A stretch of 64,000 nucleotides of DNA from Cokeromyces recurvatus (taxonomy: Eukaryota; Mucoromycota; Mucoromycetes; Mucorales; Mucoraceae), in NCBI RefSeq assembly GCF_025118155.1, contig NW_026251396.1:558001-622000 (forward strand). The letters run 5' to 3'. Positions within the stretch are counted from its first letter, which is position 1; every line of letters begins with the position of its first letter. The notes under the pieces were generated by a model. That model was not told the origin of the DNA. It saw only the letters and a program-made list of their open reading frames with translations, and did no database searches. A program made the translations under genes and the position numbers. Positions 13,501 to 23,550 of the stretch are shown here, one piece after another.

Positions 13501-14141
13501 TGTATCATATAACATTCGGGATGCCAACGTTCATCTATATTGTTTCTATTGATCTCGACAAATTGTTGAAGAATTAAACATTGACAACCGGCACATTTAG
13601 TAGCGTGTTGAATCGAATAGTGAAATTCACAATAAACATCGTCTCCATGTTCATAATAAGAATCGCATGGACCAAGAACCATTGTACATATACAACAGCG
13701 AAAATGCTCTAAATGAAATTTTTTACCAACAGCAGTAATATAAGAACCATGTAGAGCATCCCCACAATCATTACAAGTTAATTCTAATCTTTTATAGTAA
13801 TCTTTTTCACAAAGAGGTTTTTGAATGCCGTCTTCAAATTCAAAAGGGAAAAATTTCTCTGCAACAGGTTCATTACAATCCTATCAACATCATCATCATC
13901 ATTATTAGAAAAAAAGCAAAAAGTTAATATGATAGAGCTCCCCTCATCTTATATATATATATATACATATATACATTATTTTATAATATAAATTTACAAA
14001 GCAACGGAAACATTTCCAATGATAAACACCATCTAGAGCGCGTGCCAAGTTTCCCTCCAAAGATTGTTGACAGGAACTACATTTCAGAATTGTTTGATTT
14101 GGAGATGGTAATGAAACAATAGTTGATTCTAGTTGAGTCAT
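10584..14141 (-). CDS. LRG1: LIM-domain RhoGAP, Lrg1 type
   Basis: A Rho GTPase-activating protein with LIM zinc-binding domains, as in yeast Lrg1 (a Rho1 GAP acting on cell wall and polarity). It starts MTQLESTIVSLPSPNQ at 14141. LIM1 has CSSCQQSLEGNLARALDGVYHWKCFRC; LIM2 has CNDCGDALHGSY..., ending near CAGCQCLIL; LIM3 (about 12500-12680) has CQLCHKMCEEDGFRYENLLW...CAGCGSIL. A disordered linker contains polyQ (11757-11779). The RhoGAP domain begins FGVPIDILVDKNG near 11440 and carries the arginine finger in EGIFRKNGNIRRLKE (about 11270-11310). The C-terminus ends FQTFLNRN. At least eight introns are present, including one at about 11453-11516 that leaves an open frame if unspliced. Domain order matches Lrg1 rather than Rga1/2. 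Confidence 0.92.
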
Positions 14142-14430
14142 TATATAAATAAAGCAAAACGAAGCAAAGCAAAGCAAAGATATATATTTATATGTGTATA
14201 TGTATACTTATGTATGTATGTATATAGTTAAGTGAGTGGATAAGTAGTTAATTATGTAGACTAGTAAAATAAAAATAAAATAGGAGAGAATATATATAAA
14301 AAAGGTTCTAGAGTGAATAAAGGAGAGGAGTTTGTTGTTGTATAAATAATATTACACAACAAAATATATATTCTATAAAGTGAAAGTATAAACGAATTTG
14401 AGTACCGGAATTATTATTTGTGCCCTCATA

Positions 14431-14475
<45 letters not shown>

Positions 14476-15305
14476 TAATCGTTCCTGTATACAAATAAAA
14501 GCAAAAATGTCATTCATATTCATTCATATTTTCTTTCTTTTAGAATGTAAATTTCTAACCTGATTTCTTTTTTTTACATAAAAATGAAAGAAAAGAAGAA
14601 TGTATACAATTAAAAGGATTTATTTGAAATTTTGAAAGAATGGGGGGAGAGGGGGAAACGAATTTACTTTGATTCGATTTGTTTTTAAAGCCAGTTCAAG
14701 TAGAAAAATGCTTGGTGGTGGACGATCTTGAAATTTGTACCTAGAAAAAAAAAGTTTATTTAAAGAAGCGCGCGTATCATTTGGTAGTGTCTATTTAAGT
14801 CCTACTACTAAAGTAGAATACATGAAATTATTCCAACTGAGCTCACATGTATTAAAAGTTGCCTCAGTCTTATTTTCATAAAAGATAATTAAAAATCCTA
14901 TTAGGGTCAAGAATAAAAAGAAAAAAGTATAACCATGTCATAATTAGTAAGAGAAGAAAGTCCATGAATAAATCTTTGTCCGGGTTATAATAGTAATAAA
15001 GATACAATTTTTATGGAAAAAGGAAATAATAATTGAATTTATAAAGAATTTTCCATATAACTAGTCAAGGAGGGGTATTAGAATATAGGCAACTTTCATA
15101 TGCAGAAATTAAAAGAAAAAAAAAAAGAGGTTTTTAGGGGAACGTCAATAGATATAAGTAGTACTTGAAATAAATGATATATTCCGAGATATTATATGAT
15201 ATGTTACTTTGTCAATAATTGTGAATAATAGGTCTAATAGTTACCAAATAACTAATTGTATGCAACAAAAGACACCAATAGCCAAATAATTATGACTAAT
15301 AATAT
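14142..15305. other. AT-rich intergenic region with poly-A tract
   Basis: The stretch upstream of the LIM-RhoGAP gene contains a 35-nt A run (14436-14470) and a short G-rich patch (14641-14655). I see no convincing coding or RNA gene. It grades into transposon remnants from about 15300. Confidence 0.6.
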
Positions 15306-15730
15306 ACAGTGCAGCAACCTAGAAAATGATTGTCTTTAAAGAAAAAAAAATCAATTTGTCGGTTTCATTGGAAGATTGTCGTATACGTATAAGTGAATGT
15401 TTATTAAAGTAAGCAGCTAATTGGGTGTTCCTTTTATTATGGCAGCTGATGATTTGACGCTTAGAGTGTCTACCAAATCCATAAAGACCACGGAGGCGTA
15501 CATCGTTACATGCATCTGCAATTCTTTAAGACAGTTTTTTTCTTCATTCATCAGCCTGTGATGCTTCAGTTTTCTTTTTACGATGAGACGTATGAATAGT
15601 ACAGTTATCCATGACAAGATAACTACCTATAAGTCTTTTGTCCATGTCCACGATATCAAGAAGCTCATTCATGAAATTTACAAAATGAGCAGTAGTTGCA
15701 CCCTTTGCTACTACTGACTTGTTATTCTTG
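15306..15730 (-). pseudogene. Broken DDE transposase C-terminal half (Tc1/mariner-like)
   Basis: Translation of the minus strand gives SVVAKGATTAHFVNFMNELL, then GSYLVMDNCTIHTSHRKKK around 15580-15640. MDN-x-x-IH is the second catalytic Asp block of DDE transposases of the Tc1/mariner/IS630 superfamily. After an apparent internal deletion, a second frame gives ADACNDVRLRGLYGFGRHSK (about 15445-15505), resembling the usual C-terminal block. The third acidic block and the glycines between are missing and the frame shifts, so this is a dead remnant. The C-terminal stop runs directly into CAGTGCAGCAACC preceded by TA (15304-15318), which would fit a terminal inverted repeat with a TA target site. 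No partner repeat was found by eye. Confidence 0.65.
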
Positions 15731-16014
15731 ATTTAGAAGCGTCGGCAACTATTAGACACTATTGTAATTCTCACGAACCAGAGCGAGAACAGATTGTTAA
15801 AGGAAAAAAATGGCTGCTCTCGCAGAAAAATCAAAGAAGCAAAAAAGGGAATTACCATGAGTACGACAGTGAGCAGAAATCATTTCATGTTTACTTCAAC
15901 AAAGTATTTGAAGAATTGAAAGAACTTTGTCTAGCCACGGATGATGCGCCCATTGATATTGAAAAAAAAAGTCGAATTGTGTCAAATGTTTATTGCTGTT
16001 TCAAGTTGAGGTAG
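15721..16014 (+). pseudogene. Open coding-like fragment, unknown origin
   Basis: The plus strand is open for 97 codons from after a TGA at 15715 to TAG at 16012, without a sensible start. Its composition looks coding: ATIRHYCNSHEPEREQIVKG, then YHEYDSEQKSFHVYFNKVF, then LCLATDDAPIDIEKKSR. It begins where the minus-strand transposase remnant becomes unreadable, so it is probably a piece of another element or a captured host exon. I do not recognise the family. Confidence 0.35.
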
Positions 16015-16159
16015 TAATATTCTGTAGAGTACTTTAAGAGTCTTTATAGCCCCATTTTCATAAAAATCAAGAAGCATACGTAGGTATTTGCATTTTGGAT
16101 AAGAAGCTTTACTTGGTCTGTGGTTGGAAATAACATGAGGTTGGGTATATTATACAAAC

Positions 16160-16778
16160 CTAGGCATTATTGGAGTCGCTTTCATTCTTTGGTGGGAACC
16201 AAACAGGCCTTATCCATTCCTTGAGGTTGGCTTTATCTTCATTGTTACTGACTTGGGACATAGTTAGCTTCTTTACTGTTTTTTCTATTCTTGACACTGT
16301 GTAGCTGTAGCTCAGTAATAGTTTGATTTAGTTGCTTAATATCCGCCACAAGTTTCTATGTTGAAAATAAGTTTTTAATTCGTATAATATTGCTGATAAT
16401 AGAACTTGAATGCTTACTTACCTTAATGATATTTATGTCTAAGATTGCTCTTGATACTACTTCATCTTTAACTTCAAATAAGATCGTTGATAAAGAGATG
16501 ATGGTAACTTCGTTTATAATATACAGTCCATTGGAGCTCAGATATAAAAATACATGAAATGTTGCTTCTAACTTTGCAATGATAAAGAAGGGAGTGTATA
16601 CTGGCAGTGTGCTTTCATAAAACCTGGGGAAACTTTCAATAAGCTGATTTAGGTCTATTTTACTTGATAGCACTGTTTTAAGCTTATCTGTGTCGAACTT
16701 GGACTTCGAGATATCCTTTACAATTTTCCCTGTGGCAAAATCAGGCATTTTTTTTTTCGTCCAGAAAAAATCTAACAT
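16160..16778 (-). pseudogene. Hypothetical two-exon gene with a frame break
   Basis: The first exon (16778 to about 16422) encodes 119 residues starting MLDFFWTKKKMPDFATGKIV. A GTAAGT donor near 16422 and an ACATAG acceptor near 16359 would join it to KLVADIKQLNQTITELQLH, a short coiled coil that ends at TAA after NYVPSQ. One base out of frame the sequence continues VSNNEDKANLKEWIRPVWFP to a TAG at 16160. That suggests a one-base lesion or an unseen splice. The family is unknown. Its location between transposon pieces suggests a transposon-linked accessory ORF, but this is inference. Confidence 0.4.
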
Positions 16779-17386
16779 TTTGTCTCAATTTAAGTTATTC
16801 TCCTCTGTCCCATTTTCGTATTTCTGTCCCAATTTAATTCTTGAATGATCCAATTATTTTTTTATTGGACCAGCCTAGTTTCCCAGACTGTATAAACTTA
16901 TTCAACTGACTAGCTTTTATCAAGTGCATCCATCATATTTGTTAGGTAGGCTAAGAAATGCTCAATTTTTGTTCCAACTTTACCATTTATTTTTACTTCC
17001 TTACCATCTGCCTTTCCTTTTTTTTTTTATAATTCTGGGCAGTACGAATCTTTATTTCAGTGACTAAAGCAGCATCTTTGGCACGGAAGCCATTTACAAT
17101 AATTAAATCAAGGAATTTTTTTTAATTTGCCCAAAACTATATTTCCCATAAGAAACTTTCTCATTTTGATTTTAGCAGTCTTCTGCTTTTTTTTTCTTAA
17201 TGGCATTGATTCTACCTTTGTGCCTTTAAATGATTTTTATATATCTTGATCTCATTGGGGCAATATTATATATTTTTATATATTTATATATACATATCTC
17301 GTGCTCAAAACAATTTTCTTAATAAAATATTACTTAAACTACTTGTCGCTCCTTTTTTTTTCTTTCAAACTTTTGAGATCTCTACA

Positions 17387-17906
17387 ATGATAAAAACTTT
17401 TTATTTCAAAGATAGAATGAACACTCTTTTTGATGAGTATGATGAAAGAGTTTATAATCCCATAGAAGGTGTCTTAACAGAAATTACAGACCCAAACATT
17501 GTACTTGAAACAAAAACTAGCCGCGCCGCCAGCTGCCAGAGTTATTTAGCTAGTAAACCTACCAAATCATCAGTTTACAACACTTATACAGGCAAGCAAA
17601 GAGAGGATTTGATTGATAAAATGATTGAAAATTCTGAAGAGAAAGAGAACATCACTAAATTCGCCAAAGAATTTCTGATTAATCCACGTACTGCGGAAAG
17701 ATGGTGGAAAACATACCAAAGGAGAGGTACCCTACAAGAAATCAAAGAATAATAGTGAACCTACGAGCACCTTTACTGAGGAACGCAAGGATTTTATAAA
17801 CAACTTGCTAGATGATGATCCTCAGCTTGTTGCTGACGACATTATAGAGGAGTTGACTAAACAGTTCCAAGACTTCTCTATATCAAAGCCGCAACTCTTT
17901 GTAGTA
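17387..17906 (+). pseudogene. Transposase N-terminal HTH region, frameshifted and truncated
   Basis: The ORF starts at MIKTFYFKDRM (17387). It contains a homeodomain-like helix-turn-helix, TGKQREDLIDKMIENSEEKE followed by FAKEFLINPRTAERWWKTY, typical of the DNA-binding part of Tc1/mariner/IS630-like transposases. The frame hits TAA at 17750. One frame over, the second HTH half continues as FTEERKDFINNLLDDDPQLV and then TKQFQDFSISKPQL, as expected for this family. Coding similarity stops near 17906, where a LINE fragment begins. So it is a frameshifted, 3'-truncated copy. It could be the same family as the minus-strand DDE piece at 15.3-15.7 kb but lies in the opposite orientation. Confidence 0.65.
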
Positions 17907-18358
17907 AATTTCTAGCTCACCAATTTCTAGCTCTATCTGCCCAATCAATTTTCATACTGCTGTCTTTTTATAGTCCTACTCTTGAACTGGATCCCATCCT
18001 CTGGTTACCTATGACTACCTCGGAACGGTGCCGCGTACTTTGCTGGTGCCTTGGCTGGCTACCTGGTAGTAAACCTAAGGAATGTATCTTTCACCCCTAT
18101 CATAACTAGAGTTGTCGCCATGCTTTTGAATGTTTGCATATTCACAACCACTTGTACTTGCTTTCCTCAATTGATGATCCAGTATCGTTCCTTCTCAATT
18201 CGCTCATACTGCGTAAATCTCGTTGTCCCTCCGCTTGTCTCAGTTGGTTTACCCTTTAGCCCATCCTATATACCATTCTATATGAATTGGATTATTATTT
18301 CCATAATCAATTGCGTCCCCCTCCTCTTGTTGATCCTGATCGCAAGCTGTTGAACTAG
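17907..18358 (+). pseudogene. LINE-type reverse transcriptase ORF, 3' fragment
   Basis: A single frame (17912-18358) reads LAHQFLALSAQSIFILLSFY, then MTTSERCRVLCWCLGWLPG, then SCRHAFECLHIHNHL, and ends DPDRKLLN before TAG. The pattern of R-x-x-CWCLGWLPG, a Cys/His knuckle with an xRH-x-x-xCL block, and a short C-terminal helix is what follows the reverse transcriptase in LINE elements of these fungi. Two in-frame TAG codons (one after HPYHN, one after SWFTL) interrupt it; both could come from CAG or TGG by one transition. Only the 3' end is present, as expected for a 5'-truncated LINE insertion. Downstream T-rich sequence to about 18450 may be part of its tail. Confidence 0.6.
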
Positions 18359-18900
18359 TTACTCAAGTAATAGTATGAGTCTCTCTGATTACTTTGGTTT
18401 GTTTTTGTTTTATTTATTTATTTATTTATTTTTTTTTTTTTTACTCTATCTCTTTTTCCTTATTATATCATATTATTTTGCTCTTATATTTTTTCCTTTT
18501 CCTTCTCCTTTTTTCCCTCTTGTCCTTTAGGAGGGTTTTTATTCTTATAATACCTTTATAGCTGTCTCGGGCAATATAGCACATTCCGTTGCTACATACT
18601 CTTTGCCAAAAAAGAAAACACCGAAATAAAACAGAATTTAATCTTAGCAGTATTAATTTTGTAAAAGCATATTAAAACCCAGGTTTCCATACACTTTATA
18701 TGGTAATCAACACGGGGAAACGGAAGGGGAGCAAGAAAGTAGTAACGAAAAAAAAAAAAAAATAAAATAAAATAAAATGAAATAAAAATAAAAATAAAAA
18801 AAAAATAAAAAAACAAAAAAAAAATCAATAAATATAATACATTTGTATTCTTTTCTTCTTTCTTTTATTTTCTTTCTTTTTAAATCTCTAAAAGTTCAGA
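18359..18900. other. T-rich and A-rich gap after the LINE fragment
   Basis: It contains (TTTA)n and poly-T at 18411-18442 and A-rich (AATAAA)n sequence at 18748-18820. It includes CCTTTAGGAGGGTTTTTATT near 18524. No gene is supported; this is probably the element tail plus the promoter of the next gene. Confidence 0.5.
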
Positions 18901-20577
18901 ATGAAGAATTACACTACGATCAAAGAGAAATCTTCATTTTGGAAAAAATTAGGCTTAGGAAAGAATAAAGCAACTGCCATAACATCTTTGAATAAGCAAC
19001 AAGGTACATAAGATTGGTATTTGTTAGATACATTAAATCAATTTTTCTCTTTCTCTCTCTCCCCCTTTTTTTTTGACACGAGCAGTTTATATAAATAATG
19101 ATGATTCAGTCTCTATTAAAAGTAAAAAGAAAGCAAAGTAAATACTTCAAATAATTAGATTCATTTTCCCCTTCCCCCTTTCTTTCATATTTATTTATTA
19201 TACATCCTGTTTTCTTTATAGTATTAATAGTACTACTTCATTATTATCCTCTCATAAAAACCAGTCACTAAATAAGCAACCTATAAAAAGTAATAAGGAT
19301 GAATATGACACAACTTCTACAAAGAAGCAAGAAGAAGGTATAGTCTACTTACATGTACACAATCCTATTTTATTTATTTATTTTATATACTAGTAAATAA
19401 TGATAATGCTAATGATATGGTTACACCGCAACATAGTCACGATAAATCATCAGATAAAACTAGTACTCTATCTTTTGTTGTATTTGAAAAAAAGGATGAA
19501 TTATTAGAAACCATATCAAGATTACAGCTTGAATTAGAAGAGGAAAGAGCAACTGTAGATGCATTACAAAAGCAAAAAGAAGGTATATAGCATTGTTATT
19601 TTTTCATCTATTTATATGTATGCATACATATTAGAACTTATTCAAATTCTATCATATATATTAGCTGTCACAAAGGATTTAGATTATCTTGAATTAACTG
19701 TAGATGAGTTATCAAATGAAAGAACTGAGCTAATACAACAACTAGAAGAAGAAAAAATTGCAAATCAACGACATTTAGATGAATTAAACATATTATTAGA
19801 TAAATTGAAGTCAACGGCTGATAATGCTAGAGATCAATCTTTTCAAATGTCTCAATCAAAGCAAGCATTTGAGGTTTTTTTTTCCTTTTATATTCAGTAT
19901 AATATACTATATTAACACTTTATTTCTTTTAGAATTATCGAATGCAAGCAGAACAAGAGAAAGAAGATCTATTAGATAAGATTGATGACAAAGATAAGAT
20001 AATTCAAGAATTAAAGGTAATAATCATATTTAATATTCAACATGTAATAATAATTTTTCTTTTTTTCTCTTTTATAATTAGTATGATTTGAAGAAAGCTG
20101 AAAATCAAACAGAAACATTAAAAGAAACAATTGACAAGCTTATAAAGTCTCATGCTGCTGAAATAAGTCAACTTACCTTAGAAAGAAATTATTATACAAC
20201 TCCTCATGGTTCACCTACGTTATTAAAATCAGAATTAAATGAACCTGAAGATCAACAAACACAGCCTATTACAAATGATATGACAGTCACTCCATTATCT
20301 GATAATTCTATAAAGGATGAAGATCTTGATGAACAATTAATGAAATTAACAAAAGAAAAAGAAAAGGTAATCTATAAAATTATGCTGGGATTCTAATTTA
20401 TTATACCCCCTTCTGACAGCTATTTATAATTAATAATAGCTTCAATCATTTTATTCAAAAATTCCTTTATCAGGAGGTGGACCTCAATCACGTAAACGTA
20501 AAGAAGAGTTAGAAGCCAAGTTAGATCAAATTGATTCTCAACTTAGTAAAGTTAAACAAAAAATTAAAAGATCTTAA
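18901..20577 (+). CDS. Coiled-coil protein, unknown function
   Basis: A multi-exon gene (about eight exons) beginning MKNYTTIKEKSSFWKKLGLG at 18901. The N-terminal part is basic and disordered. From about 19480 the exons encode a continuous heptad-rich coiled coil (ELLETISRLQLELEEERATV, then LELTVDELSNERTELIQQLE). A less structured segment rich in T/P follows (about 20190-20330). The last exon ends FYSKIPLSGGGPQSRKRKEE and then a short amphipathic helix ending KIKRS, with TAA at 20575-20577. The intron ends all carry GT...AG and keep the frame where checked. The sharp, compact C-terminal block looks more conserved than the coil and may be the functional unit; a distant resemblance to enkurin-type tails is possible but unproven. 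I do not recognise the gene. Confidence 0.7.
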
Positions 20578-20710
20578 ATAGTGCCATTCCTTTCTTCCTA
20601 TATACCATTTATGCAATCAATTATTACCATTCCTTATTATTATATGTTCATTCCTATAGAAATAAAAATGTCATTCCTTCTTCATTTCATAAATAAACTT
20701 TTTATTAGTT

Positions 20711-21047
20711 TTATGCTGATGCACTTTTAGAACTTTGAATAATCTCAGCAACTGCAAAATGCTTATGTTTACTTAGTGGTCGACAAGCTTCAATACGTAC
20801 AATATCGCCTAATTTACATACTTCTTTTTCATCATGAACAAGATAATTTTTATGTGTTTTAATGGTCTATAAGCAAAATTATTGAAATTCAAGAATTAAA
20901 TATACTTGTACATTTTATTTATTTATTTTTTTTTTTTTTCATCTATACCTTTAGAACAATAGGATGCACTTTTTGTCTTGTCACTTTCACTTTAATAGTT
21001 TTTTGCATAGCATTACTGACAACCATACCAATAAAGTTTTGTCTCAT
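20711..21047 (-). CDS. Mitochondrial small ribosomal subunit protein uS17m
   Basis: Two exons (20949-21047 and 20711-20866) encode 84 residues: [20 protein letters not shown] and, after the intron, [19 protein letters not shown] followed by [17 protein letters not shown]. This is the S17 OB fold with its typical NAMQKTIKV and V-x-I-x-x-CRPLSK-x-KH blocks, with no cytosolic S11-type extension, so it is the organellar form. It binds 16S-type rRNA in the mitochondrial small subunit. Exon lengths are multiples of three and close in frame. It is divergent from LYRM2, with 253 bp between start codons. Confidence 0.93.
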
Positions 21048-21097
21048 TTTGTTTTATTATAATTAGGTTAGGTATATTAAATTGAAGAGAGAAGAGA

Positions 21098-21137
21098 GGG
21101 GAAGGGAGGGGGGGGGAGGAGAAGGAAGCTGGGGGGG
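21098..21137 (+). promoter_or_regulatory. G-run cluster (G-quadruplex-capable) in a divergent promoter
   Basis: Four runs of three or more G (21098-21101, 21104-21106, 21108-21116, 21131-21137) fall in the 253-bp region between uS17m (-) and LYRM2 (+). C runs on the same strand lie at 21247-21260. This matches a loose four-run quadruplex pattern in an otherwise very AT-rich genome. A regulatory role is inference. Confidence 0.4.
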
Positions 21138-21299
21138 TATCTAAAGAAATAAGTACCGCTTTTTTTTACATCCAATATAAACCAAAAGATAACAAGTCAC
21201 TTATATCTAAATTTGGACATACCAATATCAAAGCAATAATAGATAACCCCACCCCTCCCTCGTATCCTACTTTTCATTTCACAAGTTATACCCCGCAAT

Positions 21300-21733
21300 A
21301 TGCTGTCTACATTAACACGATGTCAAAAAGTTCCTACAATGCCTAAATTTTTTAAAGAGAATTTAACACTAGATCATGTAAGAAAAAAAATATAAAAGTA
21401 TCCAGTATTAAACTCACTCAAATAAGTTCATTCTTCGAGGACATGTCATTTCTTTATATCGACAAATTGTAAGATGTACAAAAGGAATGGATAAAAATGA
21501 TGCTAAAGAATTAATGCAATGGGCAAGAGCAGACTTTGAACGTCACCGTAACGAAACTAACATTGTAATTTCTTGGTTTATAAATAGATATTCAAATATA
21601 GAATACTTTAATATTTATGCTTTATAAATATACATAATAGGAAACAATTAGATCTTTATTATCTTCGGGGAAACATCAGATGCATTCATTACAAAGCTCA
21701 GTTAGTTTAGCTCATACAAATAAGAAACTCTAA
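21300..21733 (+). CDS. LYRM2: LYR motif-containing protein, LYRM2-like
   Basis: Three exons (21300-21377, 21427-21564, 21641-21733) give 102 residues: MLSTLTRCQKVPTMPKFFKE, then LTLDHFILRGHVISLYRQIV, then ELMQWARADFERHRNETN and the C-terminal ETIRSLLSSGKHQMHSLQSS. The LYR tripeptide (SLYRQ) and the following phenylalanine (ADFERHR) are those of the Complex1_LYR fold, whose members bind the mitochondrial acyl carrier protein. LTL-x-x-F before the LYR and the ETIR-x-L-x-x-G block are specific to LYRM2, implicated in respiratory complex I assembly or activity. The basic N-terminus fits mitochondrial import. Its divergent pairing with uS17m suggests shared mitochondrial regulation. Confidence 0.88.
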
Positions 21734-22913
21734 GTCGTATATATAATAATAAACTTGTGATTTTCTACAACAAACCTTTCTTTCTTTCTTTTTATTATTC
21801 ATTTTATATATCTATGATTTAATGTTTCTATTATCTAACGTCAAGAAATTGCAGCATATCTGTTGACTCAGTGATTTAAGAATGAGCCTGTGAAATGGAT
21901 CAATCAAATAATCTCATATCAGCATCCTTAGGGTAAATGAAGCTATAATAATCTATTTGCCCTAGTAAAATAGTCCTTCTACACAACATATAGAAGATAT
22001 AGATCTGCCAAAATTGTAATTAAGCACCTTCAACAAGTAACTTGAGTATATAACGAGTATGTTAATTATGCAGTAGCGTGTCTTTCTCTCTCTTTTAAGC
22101 GCATTAACTAAGAAGTTCTATTATGATTAAAGATAAAGGAAAAGCAGACTGCCATACAGTAAAAATGTAAATATTTAATAAAAAATGGTATACACATTTG
22201 CTTATACATATTTGATATCTATCCCTTTATTTTAAGTTTCCCCTGAAATGTTGACTTGACTAAAGATCTTATTATAAAAATGTATAAACATATATATTAT
22301 TCTTGCTGAATTAGACTATAAACAAAAGGAATAATAATAATAATTAAAAGAGATTTGTGTATATTTTTTTTAAGGAGTAATTGTTGGTATCACGTTTGTT
22401 TACTATGTTTATTATGATAACGATTAGTGTGCTATTAAGATTATCCAATTAGATTCATCACAGAGATTGTGACGCCTTTTTATGACAGTTTAAAGCATAT
22501 GATAACGGATCAAAAAAAAAACTATAAAAGGAGGTCATTTTCATGCCCAAACTTGCTTTTTTTTCTCTTTATATAATCCTTTTCTTTCATTTGTTGGCTT
22601 GTAAAAGGGCTGATGAGTGATTTTTTGGGATGGCTTCATAGCTTAGTTAGTATTTTGTATGCTTTCTTTCTGGATTATGCTCACCTCTCCAATGTATTCT
22701 AATAACGATGTAAACCATCATTGATAAACATTACGAGTACCTCCGGGATAAGTATATGGGATACTGCGACGTTATGGGGCCCATTTTTTTTTATTTATAT
22801 ATTTACATAGCAGATTTTATTATAAATGAAAAAAAAACCGATATAAATATAAATATTACGCGTATAAATAGCACGTAAATAATATCTCACTGTAGACATT
22901 TTTATTTTTTTTT

Positions 22914-22971
<58 letters not shown>

Positions 22972-23550
22972 TATTTATAGTTCTACAAGGAAAGACTTTA
23001 TCATGTCATTAATAGTAGATTAAATAGATTACTATGATTGCAGTTAAAAACAGTGTTCTTGAGTTGACTTTTTTGACATACAGAAAATATACCCTAAACT
23101 ATCGACAAAGCTTAATATCATTTGTAGTTGGATATATTATTCTTTTTTAAGTACTGTCTATCTATGCTGCTTTTCGCCTCTACTCATATCACAAGTACTT
23201 TGTTTCTATTTCTGAATTATGTTTTCTTAATATTTCTAGGCCATGCTTTAACACTATTTTCTTACATTCTCAATATACCCAAGTCCTTTTTTTTTTTTTT
23301 TTTTTTTGCTTTATTAAAAAAGGCATGTAACTTGTTATATGGTAAAATCACAATACGCGTATAAATTTAAGTAGAAGAATAAAGAAGATTCTTTCTACTC
23401 CTTTATATAATAAATTAATAAGGTTATTATCTAAGAAGGAAATATGTATATAATAGCAAAAAAGGCTTTTCTTTTTTTAATAGTTAAACTAACTCTATTT
23501 ATACGCTATCACAGTATTCTTTATTCATTCCTATATCTCTTTTATTCATA
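21734..23550. other. Gene-poor region with a 53-nt poly-T tract
   Basis: About 1.8 kb without a supported gene. It contains an uninterrupted T run at 22916-22968 and a further T run at about 23287-23307. A TATA-like CTATAAAAGG lies at 22524, and ACGCGTATAAAT occurs twice (22858 and 23353). The patch 22730-22790 is richer in G+C than its surroundings and could be an old repeat. No tRNA or coding signal was seen. Confidence 0.5.

Noticed and set aside
22606..22680. TGATGA followed by CTGA-like words, a possible box C/D snoRNA
   Set aside because: No terminal stem and the boxes are not correctly spaced.
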